From Flavobacterium granuli (GTDB lineage Bacteria > Bacteroidota > Bacteroidia > Flavobacteriales > Flavobacteriaceae): 64,000 nt of DNA. A model generated the notes under the pieces. It did not search any database and had not been told where the DNA came from. It saw only the letters and a list, made by a program, of their open reading frames with translations. This document shows, one piece after another, positions 45,717 to 54,155 of the stretch. Location: positions 434,001 through 498,000 of the forward strand of contig NZ_FQWO01000001.1 in assembly GCF_900129705.1 (NCBI RefSeq), given 5' to 3'. The number at the start of each line of letters is the position of its first letter. Position 1 is the first letter of the stretch. A program made the position numbers and the translations under genes.

Positions 45717-46103
45717 ATGAGAATAGATAAATATTTATGGTGCGTAAGATATTACAAGACCAGAAACATGGTAACCGAGGCTTGCAAAAAAAACCAGATT
45801 ACCGTAAACGGCCTGGTTGCAAAACCCTCCAAGGAGGTTTTCCCTACTGATAAAATCACTTTTCGAAAAGATCAAATCACCCAAATCATTACCGTACTGG
45901 ACATCCCGGAGAGCCGTGTAGGAGCCAAACTGGTTGACATCTACAGACGCAACGATACGCCGCCCGAAGTCTACCAACATCTAGAACTATTAAAGCTTTC
46001 AAAAGAGCATTACCGAAAGACCGGAACCGGAAGACCTACCAAAAAAGACCGAAGAGACATCGACGAATTTGGCAATGCTATTGAAGACGACGACGAGGAA
46101 TAG
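45717..46103 (+). CDS. S4-domain RNA-binding protein (HslR-like)
   Basis: The 128-residue protein starts MRIDKYLWCVRYYKTRNM, the N-terminus of the S4 RNA-binding domain, and contains ITVNGLVAKPSKEVFPTDKI. The family includes HslR (Hsp15), which binds 50S subunits that still hold nascent chains after translation arrest. The C-terminal tail is charged (TKKDRRDIDEFGNAIEDDDEE). I chose ATG 45717 rather than the upstream start at 45657, because the added 20 residues do not fit the family. It is followed by a phosphoribosyltransferase gene 36 bases later. Confidence 0.9.
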   Translation: MRIDKYLWCVRYYKTRNMVTEACKKNQITVNGLVAKPSKEVFPTDKITFRKDQITQIITVLDIPESRVGAKLVDIYRRNDTPPEVYQHLELLKLSKEHYRKTGTGRPTKKDRRDIDEFGNAIEDDDEE

Positions 46104-46139
46104 CATTGACATTTTAAAAACAAAATTAAAACTAAAAAA

Positions 46140-46640
46140 ATGAGCAAAAATATCATCCTAACAAATCAAGAAATTGAACATAAAATAAAAAGAATAGCCT
46201 ATCAAATCTACGAAACATTTGTAGACGAAAACGAGGTGGTTCTTGCCGGAATAGCAAGCAATGGCTTCGTTTTTGCCGAAAAGATCGCTCAGGAGCTAAA
46301 AAACATCTCCCCGCTAAAAATTACCTTGTGCGAGGTTCAAATCAATAAATTAAATCCTGAACTACCTATTCATACTTCGATACCAAAAGAACAATACGCC
46401 AACAAAGGTTTAATCCTGGTTGACGACGTATTGAATTCAGGCACTACTTTAATCTATGCTATAAGACACTTTCTGGACGTCCCTTTGAAAAAATTCAAAA
46501 CTGCAGTACTTGTAGACAGAAATCACAAAAAATACCCTGTGAAAGCCGATTTCAAAGGAATCTCCCTTTCTACCTCCTTATTAGAACATGTTCAGGTTGT
46601 TTTTGACGAAAACAAAAACAGCTATGCTTATTTAAGCTAG
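46140..46640 (+). CDS. Phosphoribosyltransferase (PyrR-like)
   Basis: The 166-residue protein shows the type I phosphoribosyltransferase PRPP motif LILVDDVLNSGTT (about 98-110) and the earlier LAGIASNGFVFAEKIAQEL. It resembles PyrR/uracil phosphoribosyltransferase-like proteins, which bind PRPP and pyrimidines. Whether it transfers phosphoribose or only senses nucleotides is unclear. It follows the S4 gene in the same direction, suggesting co-transcription, and its 3' end overlaps that of the convergent aroK by 9 bases. Confidence 0.85.
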   Translation: MSKNIILTNQEIEHKIKRIAYQIYETFVDENEVVLAGIASNGFVFAEKIAQELKNISPLKITLCEVQINKLNPELPIHTSIPKEQYANKGLILVDDVLNSGTTLIYAIRHFLDVPLKKFKTAVLVDRNHKKYPVKADFKGISLSTSLLEHVQVVFDENKNSYAYLS

Positions 46641-47150
46641 AATTGCTACAATATCCAAAACGACCTGATCAATCGTTTTATCATCTACAATAACGGCATA
46701 CTGCGCCTTATTATAATAAAAGCTTCTTTCAAAAAGATGCATTGCAATAAACTCCTTCATCTCCACATCACTTTTGTTGGCGATAAGGGGTCTTTTGCTT
46801 TTATTAGCAGACAATCTGTCAAATAAGGTCTCAATAGACGCTTTCAGATAAACTGACAACACATCCTCCCCTATTAATAACTCATGGTTATTAGCATAAC
46901 AAGGAGTCCCTCCACCCAGTCCTATAATAAAACGATCAGCAGAACTCAATAATTCTTTAAAAGATTCGTGTTCTAACTTTCGAAAATAAACTTCTCCGTG
47001 TTTGTCAAATATGGCATTTATGGACAAATTGGTTTTTTTTTCGATATATTCATCCAAATCGACAAAAGGAATTCCAATATTTTTCGACAATGTTTTGGCA
47101 ATGGTTGACTTTCCGCACCCCATGTAACCTAATAATATAATTTTCTTCAT
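46632..47150 (-). CDS. aroK: Shikimate kinase
   Basis: Shikimate kinase phosphorylates shikimate at the 3-hydroxyl in aromatic amino-acid synthesis. The 172-residue protein has the P-loop GYMGCGKST (about 8-16), the shikimate-binding DLDEYIE and the GGGTPCY motif (about 78-84). Length is normal. It is convergent with the phosphoribosyltransferase gene with a 9-base overlap at the 3' ends, and it lies immediately upstream of the tRNA cluster. No other aro gene is nearby. Confidence 0.95.
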   Translation of the reverse strand: MKKIILLGYMGCGKSTIAKTLSKNIGIPFVDLDEYIEKKTNLSINAIFDKHGEVYFRKLEHESFKELLSSADRFIIGLGGGTPCYANNHELLIGEDVLSVYLKASIETLFDRLSANKSKRPLIANKSDVEMKEFIAMHLFERSFYYNKAQYAVIVDDKTIDQVVLDIVAILA

Positions 47151-47219
47151 AGAATAAAACCCTATAAATTAAGGTGTTAAAATTTATTGTTAAAAAAAGT
47201 CAAATTTATGACAAATTTC

Positions 47220-47252
47220 TTTGGAAAACTCCAAATAAAGTCCTTATATTTG
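47220..47252 (+). promoter_or_regulatory. Promoter of the tRNA cluster
   Basis: TTTG at 47220-47223 (-33 box), a 21-base gap and TATATTTG at 47245-47252 (-7 box). This matches the Bacteroidota consensus well; the first tRNA starts 26 bases later. Confidence 0.75.
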
Positions 47253-47278
47253 CACCCGCATTCAAGCAAAGAAATTAT

Positions 47279-47351
47279 GACTCGATAGCTCAGTTGGTAG
47301 AGCACATCACTTTTAATGATGGGGTCCTGGGTTCGAGCCCCAGTCGGGTCA
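47279..47351 (+). tRNA. tRNA-Lys(TTT), copy 1
   Basis: The cloverleaf is complete: acceptor GACTCGA pairs with TCGGGTC, the anticodon stem CATCA/TGATG encloses CTTTTAA with anticodon TTT, and the T-loop is TTCGAGC. Length is 73 bases without an encoded CCA. Copy 2 at 47389 is identical. Confidence 0.97.
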
Positions 47352-47388
47352 CAAATAGTGATCAACACATAATTTACTTGAAAGCATT

Positions 47389-47461
47389 GACTCGATAGCT
47401 CAGTTGGTAGAGCACATCACTTTTAATGATGGGGTCCTGGGTTCGAGCCCCAGTCGGGTCA
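47389..47461 (+). tRNA. tRNA-Lys(TTT), copy 2
   Basis: Identical to the preceding tRNA-Lys in all 73 bases, 37 bases after it. It is followed by a terminator at 47467-47497. Confidence 0.97.
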
Positions 47462-47466
47462 CAAAA

Positions 47467-47497
47467 GGTCGAGTAATTTATTACTTGACCTTTTTTA
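47467..47497 (+). terminator. Terminator after the tRNA-Lys pair
   Basis: GGTCGAGTAA and TTACTTGACC form a 10-bp stem with one wobble, followed by T6. The tRNA-Leu begins 6 bases later, so it may rely on read-through or its own promoter. Confidence 0.72.
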
Positions 47498-47502
47498 TTT
47501 TA

Positions 47503-47585
47503 GGCCACGTGGAGAAACGGTAGACTTGCCATCTTGAGGGGGTGGTGCTCGTAAGGGCGTGTGGGTTCAAATCCCACCGTGGTCA
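47503..47585 (+). tRNA. tRNA-Leu(GAG)
   Basis: The acceptor GGCCACG pairs with CGTGGTC (one G-U). The anticodon stem CCATC/GGTGG encloses TTGAGGG, giving anticodon GAG. A long variable arm (TGCTCGTAAGGGCGT) identifies a class II tRNA. Length is 83 bases. Confidence 0.93.
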
Positions 47586-47596
47586 CTTTTTAAATT

Positions 47597-47635
47597 AAAA
47601 AACCTTGTAAGTATTGCTCTTACAAGGTTTTTTTA
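47597..47635 (+). terminator. Terminator after tRNA-Leu
   Basis: AAACCTTGTAAG and CTTACAAGGTTT form a perfect 12-bp stem with a 7-base loop and a T run. Confidence 0.9.
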
Positions 47636-47885
47636 ATTATGTTTCCACAGCTGTACCCCACATTTTTTACAAATACATATTTCAGATTAAGCCCACTTTA
47701 GGTCCTGTTCCAGTTATAAAGGGTCAAAAACTAAGCATGCACCATCCATGCACTATCTATACGTAATGAAAAGTGACTCGCAGAGGTGGTCATTTTGAAT
47801 TGGAATCAGACGCACCTTTAAATTGGGATTGGGTGGTCAATACCACCGGAATTTGCCGTAAATAAACCAAGAAGCAGACTTCAGT

Positions 47886-48275
47886 TTATAAATATCCTCC
47901 AATGCTTAGTATGGCTAGTAGAATTATAAAAATCGGTATGATGATAAATAAAAGCATTACGTATCCAACAAAAATTGATTGAAGACTACTTGGTAGTTTT
48001 CTAAAACTAGCAACCATTAATTCTAGGTCATTATTTCTATTCTTTGTATAATAATGCATTAAAGGACCAAAGCAAATCACAATAGGACATATAACTACTA
48101 TGAAAAGCTTGTTAATGTAACGATTAAACAGTTCCATCATAAAAATAGTCAATATGGCCATTGTAACGCGTAATACTCTTGATCCCCAAATTTCACGAGC
48201 AAACCGTCCATAAATCCTTTGCTGAACAATAAAACTTGCAACATAAATATGGTCAAAAATACAATACATTCTCAT
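47886..48275 (-). CDS. Small membrane protein, paralogue array member 1
   Basis: The 129-residue product has a short N-terminal region, then membrane segments around MAILTIFMM, FIVVICPIVICFGP and YVMLLFIIIPIFIILLAIL. Between them lies a charged loop with HYYTKNRNNDLELMVASFRKL. The order of segments and loop parallels the proteins at 48574 and 49126, so I take it as a diverged paralogue. No enzymatic motif is seen. The ATG overlaps the stop (TAATG) of a short upstream frame at 48275-48430, suggesting a former translational coupling. Confidence 0.55.
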   Translation of the reverse strand: MRMYCIFDHIYVASFIVQQRIYGRFAREIWGSRVLRVTMAILTIFMMELFNRYINKLFIVVICPIVICFGPLMHYYTKNRNNDLELMVASFRKLPSSLQSIFVGYVMLLFIIIPIFIILLAILSIGGYL

Positions 48276-48430
48276 TAATAATATTTGTTAACTAAAATAA
48301 ATATCTGTTCAGCAAGAAAATCATCTGCAGCAAAAGCAACATAAATAATTGTAAACAGAACTCTGGCAAGCTGATTGGTCAAAAATGTTACCACCACTAG
48401 CCATAATTTATCAACCGGCCGGTATACTAC
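48275..48430 (-). pseudogene. Short open remnant joined to the next gene by TAATG
   Basis: An open minus-strand frame of 51 codons runs from just after a TAA (48431-48433) to the TAA overlapping the ATG of the next gene. The translation includes PVDKLWLVVVTFLTNQLARV and ends ILVNKYY. It has no ATG and no recognisable family. I read it as the 3' remnant of a lost membrane-protein gene, with low confidence. Confidence 0.25.
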
Positions 48431-48513
48431 TTAAATATCCGCTATTTAATGCGTTAAAATGATCCAACTAATATTCTGTAACACTCTTTCCATCATGAGT
48501 TTTTTTTTTTTTT

Positions 48514-48760
48514 AATACTCTCTATAATTAATTAGCCAGCCACCTGAAACAGCTAAGCTTAGCCCATTTGATTTTATGAAAGTGTCATCCAATGACCGGA
48601 TACAACTCTATAACTAACTACTCCCAAAATAAATGGAAAAACTATAATTAAAATAACAGTACAAAAGCCTAGAAATTTTGCAATCTTACTATTTAGAAAA
48701 ACATTTTCTTTATACTTTTCATATATTCTTTGATATCTTTTATTATGATAGAAAAGGAAA
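48514..48760. repeat. Direct repeat, copy A (gene 3' half plus downstream region)
   Basis: This segment and 49590-49835 share runs such as CTAAGCTTAGCC, TTTGATTTTATGAAA and AAAACATTTTCTTTATAC. Homology covers the 3' half of the paralogue gene and about 75 bases after the stop. Confidence 0.7.
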
Positions 48761-48984
48761 TAAACAAGGATTCCATATACAATCATTTCCAACATCACAG
48801 TGGGACTACTAGTTTTAGTATGATGATACGGTGGATTGACCAACTCCATTATAGCCAAAACCGAAAGTCTAATACAAAAAAAACAAATTAAAAAAATTCC
48901 CCCAACCGTCAGCGATGGGATATCGTTTTTATATTCCCCATTTTTATAATAAGAGTTATAGATAATGTAAAATAGCCTATTCAT
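48574..48984 (-). CDS. Small membrane protein, paralogue array member 2
   Basis: The 136-residue product (MNRLFYIIYNSYYKNGEYK) has membrane segments around GGIFLICFFCIRLSVLAIM, MIVYGILVYFLFY and GFCTVILIIVFPFILGVV, with the loop HNKRYQRIYEKYKENVFLNSKIAKF between the last two. This is the intact form of the family; the frameshifted copy at 49126-49528 and the broken copy at 49661-49840 align with it along their length. Function is unknown. The region downstream of its stop (48514-48590) is repeated next to the broken copy. Confidence 0.6.
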   Translation of the reverse strand: MNRLFYIIYNSYYKNGEYKNDIPSLTVGGIFLICFFCIRLSVLAIMELVNPPYHHTKTSSPTVMLEMIVYGILVYFLFYHNKRYQRIYEKYKENVFLNSKIAKFLGFCTVILIIVFPFILGVVSYRVVSGHWMTLS

Positions 48985-49125
48985 TACAATTTTTATTTAT
49001 TATTCCCAAATTCTTCTTTAATTATTAACCAGCTACCTGATCAATCTAGATAGCTATTCTACTTTCCGGATAAGGTTTACAGAACCATATTATTCGCAAA
49101 GAAAGCGATTTATTTAATACCATAG

Positions 49126-49528
49126 TTAGATATTGAGTGTACCAAATTTTTGTCTTATGGCGGCAAGAGTTATTAATAAAATTGTAGGAGCAATAACGTA
49201 GAGTATAAATCTTAAAGATGTTTTATTTTCGTCTCCATTATAACAATCCTGATATTCTTTCAATAATCTATCAGTTCGATTTCGATTATAAAACAACCAT
49301 ATAGTAATTATAAAAGGAATACAAATCAATAAATTAAAATTCTTACTCTGACTATATGTAGCCCCATCGTGATAAGGGAATAAAGCTATTTTATGCCCTG
49401 TTAAATCAAAAGAATGTGCATCAGTAAAGCAAAAAAAAACTATTCCAGTGGCACTTAATCTGCCATCACTGCCCCTTTTTTCCGCTAATTCGTAAAAAAA
49501 AACAATATATTAAATTATAAATTTTCAT
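49126..49528 (-). pseudogene. Frameshifted membrane-protein paralogue
   Basis: From ATG 49528 the frame reads MKIYNLIYCFF and then leaves the coding frame at an A9 tract (49494-49502). With one base less in that tract it continues YELAEKRGSDGRLSATGIVFF, PYHDGATYSQSK, LFYNRNRTDRLLKEYQDC and ends TLNI at 49126. That restored protein would be 133 residues, close to the 136 of the intact paralogue, with matching PYH and LFY(H/R)N blocks. The 67-codon frame from TTG 49329 is only its 3' part. It may be a pseudogene, a phase-variable gene or a sequencing error. Confidence 0.7.
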
Positions 49529-49589
49529 TTTTATTAAGTTTAATCTAAATAACATTCTATAATACGCTTAGTATTATGAATGGTTTTTA

Positions 49590-49835
49590 AAATACTCTCT
49601 TTAATTAATTAGCGTGCCAAACAACTAAGCTTAGCCTATTTGATTTTATGAAATTTCCATCTAATGACTAGAAAAAATTCTATAATGAACTAATGCCAGA
49701 ATAAACGGCAAAGTTACAATTAAAATAACAAGGAAAAAACCAAGGAATTTTGCAATCTTACTATCCAGAAAAACATTTTCTTTATACTTTTCATATATTC
49801 TTTAGTATCTTTTGTTATTATAGAAAAAAAAAAAC
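49590..49835. repeat. Direct repeat, copy B (pseudogene and flank)
   Basis: Counterpart of 48514-48760; covers the region downstream of the pseudogene stop and its coding remnant. Confidence 0.7.
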
Positions 49836-49840
49836 AAGTA
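49661..49840 (-). pseudogene. Truncated paralogue with an in-frame stop
   Basis: The minus strand translates as YNNKRY-stop-RIYEKYKENVFLDSKIAKF, followed by GFFLVILIVTLPFILALVHYRIFSSH and TAG at 49661-49663. This matches the last 60 residues of the intact protein at 48574, with a TAA (49802-49804) in place of a Gln codon and an early stop in place of Trp near the end. The 5' part is missing beyond about 49840. It is clearly a decayed duplicate. Confidence 0.82.
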
Positions 49841-49935
49841 TTCACCACTCCCTTCTCTCAACTCATAACAGATATCAGCGGGACTGGCTTTCCCGAATTG
49901 ATTTTGTTTGTGGCCCTTTAGATTGGCCTAATGAA

Positions 49936-51909
49936 TTATTCAATTTTTATTTCTTTAATAACCGGCCAACAACTATGCTGCTTGGTAGCCTCTATACGAA
50001 TCGCACGAATGGTTTTTCCTTGCAATGCTGCCGTAGCCGTTCCATCGTCTTTGAAAGCGGCAATTTTTTCGAATGTCTCCCCATCCTCCGAAATCAGTAA
50101 ATCGGCAAATTGAATATAATCTTTTGAATCGCCCGTAAGCACCGAAATCTTAGTTGCCTTTACCGGCTCGCCTAGTTTAATTTGATACCAATCACCAACG
50201 CCAATACTTCTGCTTCCCCAATAAAAAGTATTCGATTTACCGTCAAATATGTATTCGAGATGGTAATTACCATGGTTGGGAAGATTAGTTGTTAGCCAAG
50301 CATGTCTGACCAATGCCGGTTTTTCGTTTTTGGGTTTAAACTCTGTTTCATTAATGGCATCGTCAATATAATAATCGATACCCAAAGCCTTCATGGAATC
50401 ATAACTTTGATCTAATCGCTTCAGATAACTGTCCCAATTTCTGTTTTCTTTAGGGGACCAAAGCACTTCTGCCAAAGCCGTAATTCTTGGATACAGCATC
50501 TCCTCTATCCTGTTTTGAGTGCTGACACGCTCTGTCCATAAACAAGCCTGGCCACCCAGCACCAAGTTGTTTTTATTTAAAGCTTCCATTTCTGCAGAAA
50601 TGGGATCCCATTCGTATACTTTTCGGGTTGCATTTCCGGCATAGCCCCAATCATAATAACATCCATGTTGTGGTGCCATTATTACAGGAACATTGCGTTG
50701 CAAAGCTTCCAGCCCTTGCTTGAACCCATAGTCACGCCAAACCATGACAATATCATCAGCAGAAGCAGCATGTCGCTCATTAATCTCATCCCAGCCCACC
50801 ATGGTTTTTCCTAATTTCTGAACTACATTCGACATTCTTTTAGTGAAATAATCCTGTAGTTCTCCCCATTCCTTTAAATGCTCCTGCTGGTGCAGTTTTT
50901 GGCATTTCGTACATTTTTCCCAAATAGTGGTAGGCACCTCATCACCTCCCAAATGTATTTTTTGCGAAGGAAAAATAGAGACTATTTCCTGAATCACCTT
51001 TTCCGAAAAAGCATACACCTCGGGATTCCCAAGGCAAAGCATGTTTACATTAGTTCTTTTACGGTCTTTCAACGGCATTTCTTCCGGATAGACTTCAAAC
51101 TCACCGCCTGTACAAGACAAATCTGGGTAGGCAGCCAGAATACCGGTAGCATGACCCGGAATGTCAATTTCCGGAATCACTTCAATATTATGCAGTCCCG
51201 CAAAAGCGACCACTTCTTTTAAATCCTCTTGGGTATAAAACTTGTCCGATAACTCCGGATAATCCTTATAATAAGTACCGGCAGTAGTAAGTTTGGGATA
51301 GGCTTTAATCTCTATTCTCCAGGCATTATTATCGGTAAGGTGCAAATGCAATTTGTTCAGCTTAAAAAAAGCCATTTGCGTAATGGTTTCTTTTAATTCG
51401 TTAACAGTCCAAAAATGGCGACTACAGTCTAACATCAGTCCGCGATAATTAAAACGGGGCTGATCTTCTATTTTTACTTGCATTACAATCCCATTTTCAG
51501 CATGCAACACCAATTGTTTCCATGTTTGTAATGCATTAAAAGCACCTCCATAATCTGAAGCTTCTATCAGGACTCCCTTCTTATCTATTAATAATTTGTA
51601 TGATTCAAGACTTAAATTTTGGACTTTTTTTATACGAATGGCAGTAGCGTTTGCCTTTTCAACAATCCTGAGAGGCTGCAGCTTATTCTTTTGGTTAAAC
51701 TCCGCAAACTGCCCCCCTAAATCCCGCCAGAGCTCAGGCAATTCTAATTCAGAGAGCGATTTTATATCAAGTCCTTTTTTTGAGGTCTCTATTAATTTTG
51801 GCTGCGGAATAATTGCTAATGTAGTTTTAGTTGAAACTACTACATTTTGACTCTTACAACCCAATAGGAGAATCCCCAAAAACAGACTAAGTATTAGTGC
51901 TTTTTTCAT
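49936..51909 (-). CDS. GH20 beta-N-acetylhexosaminidase, lipoprotein, with C-terminal discoidin-like domain
   Basis: The 657-residue lipoprotein (lipobox ending at Cys18) has an N-terminal GH20b domain (about 30-148), the GH20 barrel (about 150-500) with the catalytic pair Asp323-Glu324 in HLGGDE, and a C-terminal F5/8 type C-like domain (about 535-655) that probably binds sugar. GH20 enzymes release terminal GlcNAc or GalNAc by substrate-assisted catalysis. The lipid anchor suggests an outer-membrane or periplasmic surface location. It is the leftmost, promoter-distal end of the sulfatase cluster. Confidence 0.94.
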   Translation of the reverse strand: MKKALILSLFLGILLLGCKSQNVVVSTKTTLAIIPQPKLIETSKKGLDIKSLSELELPELWRDLGGQFAEFNQKNKLQPLRIVEKANATAIRIKKVQNLSLESYKLLIDKKGVLIEASDYGGAFNALQTWKQLVLHAENGIVMQVKIEDQPRFNYRGLMLDCSRHFWTVNELKETITQMAFFKLNKLHLHLTDNNAWRIEIKAYPKLTTAGTYYKDYPELSDKFYTQEDLKEVVAFAGLHNIEVIPEIDIPGHATGILAAYPDLSCTGGEFEVYPEEMPLKDRKRTNVNMLCLGNPEVYAFSEKVIQEIVSIFPSQKIHLGGDEVPTTIWEKCTKCQKLHQQEHLKEWGELQDYFTKRMSNVVQKLGKTMVGWDEINERHAASADDIVMVWRDYGFKQGLEALQRNVPVIMAPQHGCYYDWGYAGNATRKVYEWDPISAEMEALNKNNLVLGGQACLWTERVSTQNRIEEMLYPRITALAEVLWSPKENRNWDSYLKRLDQSYDSMKALGIDYYIDDAINETEFKPKNEKPALVRHAWLTTNLPNHGNYHLEYIFDGKSNTFYWGSRSIGVGDWYQIKLGEPVKATKISVLTGDSKDYIQFADLLISEDGETFEKIAAFKDDGTATAALQGKTIRAIRIEATKQHSCWPVIKEIKIE

Positions 51910-52126
51910 ATCTGTAAAATTTATTGCTAGCGGTACTATATGGCCTGCTTTGCCAGTGCAGATCGCCTTTTTATTTATTGGTGCTTAATCGCACCCTTTT
52001 TTATTTTGAGCGCTGTTTGATGATTATTCAATTGCTTGCACAAACATGTTGTTAGCGATGATTTCATAAAAACAGAACCTAATTTAAGGTTTTAGAAACA
52101 ATCCTTTTTATACTGAATTATCACTT

Positions 52127-53692
52127 CTATTCACTCTCATCAGGCATCTGTACGGGCTGATTCGTTTTCTTATCTATTGGCATAGTTGCCTTCCATTGTC
52201 TTAATTGCTCCGACAATGTTTTGGACAATGTTTTTACCACCTCAGGATGTTTGTCCACAAGATCTATATGCTCTCCGATATCCGTTTTTAAATTATAAAG
52301 TTGCTTGCTTTGGTCGCGCATATCGTATATCAGTTTCCAATCTCCTTTTCTGATGGCGCTCTGATAGTTGATACCCGGCCCCTCATTTGCTATCCATTTA
52401 TTGGGAATATGCCATATCAAAGCCCTATTGTCGTCCTTAAAATCAGGATTTTTCAAGATAGGAACAAAACTTTTTCCATCTATATCCTGTACTTTTTTAT
52501 CATCGCTAACCTTAGCCATTTCCAACAGGCTTGGAAAAAAATCTTCAATAATTACATACTGATCTGCCACCGAAGCCGGCTTAGTCACACCAGGCCATTT
52601 TACAATCATGGGCACTCTAATCCCGCCTTCGTTTACAGAACCCTTGCCCGCTTTCAAAGGCAAATTTTGCGTATGGGCTTGTCCTCCTCTGGGCGGTGCA
52701 AGACTCAAACCGCCATTATCACTCATAAAAACAATAATCGTATTTTTATCGGCTTGCTTGGATTTTAGATAATCCATTACATCGCCGAGACTCTGATCCA
52801 TTCCTTCTACCAGACTGGCATATTTTGCTTCGACCTGATCCAGTCCTGCATCAATGTATTTTTGATAATAACGAGGATCGGCCATTATCGGGTCATGCAC
52901 CGCATAATGTGCCATGTTCAAATAAAAAGGCTGTTTGTTTTTTATCGGATTTTCAAGTGTTTTTATTGCTTCTTTGGTGAGCGCATCGGTCAAAAAAGTA
53001 CCCGTTCCATAATATTCTCCCAAATCAGGAACCGCCTGCCAGCTTGCTTTACCGGCTTTGTTTCCGTAATTATCCTCACCCAAATAACTTTGTGGATGTC
53101 CCGCTGCATGACCGGCAATATTTGTAATAAAACCCATACTCAAAGGATTGGCCCCGGGAGTTCCTGCTGATCCCCAATGTGCCTTACCCACGTGTACCGT
53201 AAAATAACCCGCATCTTTCAATAATTGAGGAAAAGGAGTTGCGTATTGCGTATGTGGAATTCCTGCCACGGGACTCATGCCATTGTAATTCCATTCTGGG
53301 GCACTAAACTGCTCGTCCGCATTATCGGTAGGATTATTATTTGCTGGGGAAGTCCAGTTTGTGATTCGGGCATGAGCCGCATTCATACCGCTGAGCATAC
53401 TGGCTCTGGTTGGCGTACATACCGGTTGCGCATAGGCGTTGGTAAACTTCATGCCTTCTTTGGACAATCGTTCCATATTCGGAGTATGATAACGTTTATT
53501 CAATGGCATAACGCTATCGCCAAAAGGTACTGAGGTATCCATCCACCCCATATCATCCACTAAAAAAACTATGATATTGGGTCTTGATTTTTTATCTTTT
53601 TTTGAAAACTGAGCCTTCGCGCTTCCCATAAATAAAATCAGCAACATCATACTGACACAAAAACGAAACTTATTTAACGACACATTCATCAT
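52127..53692 (-). CDS. Formylglycine-dependent sulfatase 1
   Basis: The 521-residue protein has a signal peptide (about 1-28), the metal-binding N-terminus NIIVFLVDDMGW (39-50) and the maturation motif C92-T-P-T-R. Cys92 is converted to formylglycine by an anaerobic or FGE maturase encoded elsewhere. The rest fits S1 arylsulfatases, including GKAHWGSAG and VFMSDNGG. It removes sulfate esters from a sugar; the position is not readable. It lies 217 bases from the GH20 gene in the same direction. Confidence 0.92.
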   Translation of the reverse strand: MMNVSLNKFRFCVSMMLLILFMGSAKAQFSKKDKKSRPNIIVFLVDDMGWMDTSVPFGDSVMPLNKRYHTPNMERLSKEGMKFTNAYAQPVCTPTRASMLSGMNAAHARITNWTSPANNNPTDNADEQFSAPEWNYNGMSPVAGIPHTQYATPFPQLLKDAGYFTVHVGKAHWGSAGTPGANPLSMGFITNIAGHAAGHPQSYLGEDNYGNKAGKASWQAVPDLGEYYGTGTFLTDALTKEAIKTLENPIKNKQPFYLNMAHYAVHDPIMADPRYYQKYIDAGLDQVEAKYASLVEGMDQSLGDVMDYLKSKQADKNTIIVFMSDNGGLSLAPPRGGQAHTQNLPLKAGKGSVNEGGIRVPMIVKWPGVTKPASVADQYVIIEDFFPSLLEMAKVSDDKKVQDIDGKSFVPILKNPDFKDDNRALIWHIPNKWIANEGPGINYQSAIRKGDWKLIYDMRDQSKQLYNLKTDIGEHIDLVDKHPEVVKTLSKTLSEQLRQWKATMPIDKKTNQPVQMPDESE

Positions 53693-54155
53693 ATACTATT
53701 TTTACAATTATTACATTCTAATTCTCTACTTATTATAAAGCCAACTCATGGGCTGCAACTAGTTTTTAATGATAATTTTTCGTCAGTTCGAGGCATAATT
53801 TTTATTCTAAAAAAGGCAATATAAAATGACGTTACAACTATCTCGTCAGTTCGAGTGAATTTTCAGAAAATGCGAACAGTTTTATCAGAAAATTTGTATC
53901 GAGAACCATTTTTAACAAAAACGTCATGATAGTCTTTTTCAATAGAAAATCGTATCGAGAATAGAAAAATTGTTATTAAAAACGGTTCTAGCTAAAGCTC
54001 TTTTTCTCCCGACAGATCGGGACTCGGATCGATAGATTTTTTGTTCCGTTTTACTCCGTAAAGAACACTCAAACTAACGCTTTAAATAATTACATCCAAC
54101 CAGTTTAAACCTACTATTTGACCTTAACTTAAAAAAAATCATTTAGTTTTTCCTG
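53693..54155. other. Intergenic region with interspersed-repeat motifs
   Basis: CGTCAGTTCGAG occurs at 53781-53792 and 53844-53855; GTATCGAGAA occurs at 53896-53905 and 53952-53961. TCCCGA-caga-TCGGGA forms a hairpin at 54007-54022. I recall similar CGTCAGTTCGAG...GTATCGAGAA units from many flavobacterial intergenic regions. No gene was found in these 463 bases. Confidence 0.5.

Noticed and set aside
47174-47398. Frame over the tRNA-Lys genes
   Set aside because: It is a shadow of the tRNA sequence and cannot be a gene.
47279-47461. tRNA-Lys duplication as an integration att site
   Set aside because: The second copy is complete and the spacer is only 37 bases; no integrase gene is nearby, so simple tandem duplication is sufficient.
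48275-49840. Toxin-immunity locus
   Set aside because: No toxin, Rhs or secretion-related gene accompanies the membrane proteins, so the label cannot be supported.
49750-50113. Plus-strand frames across the GH20 3' end and pseudogene
   Set aside because: They cross the GH20 C-terminus and pseudogene on the other strand and have no family pattern.
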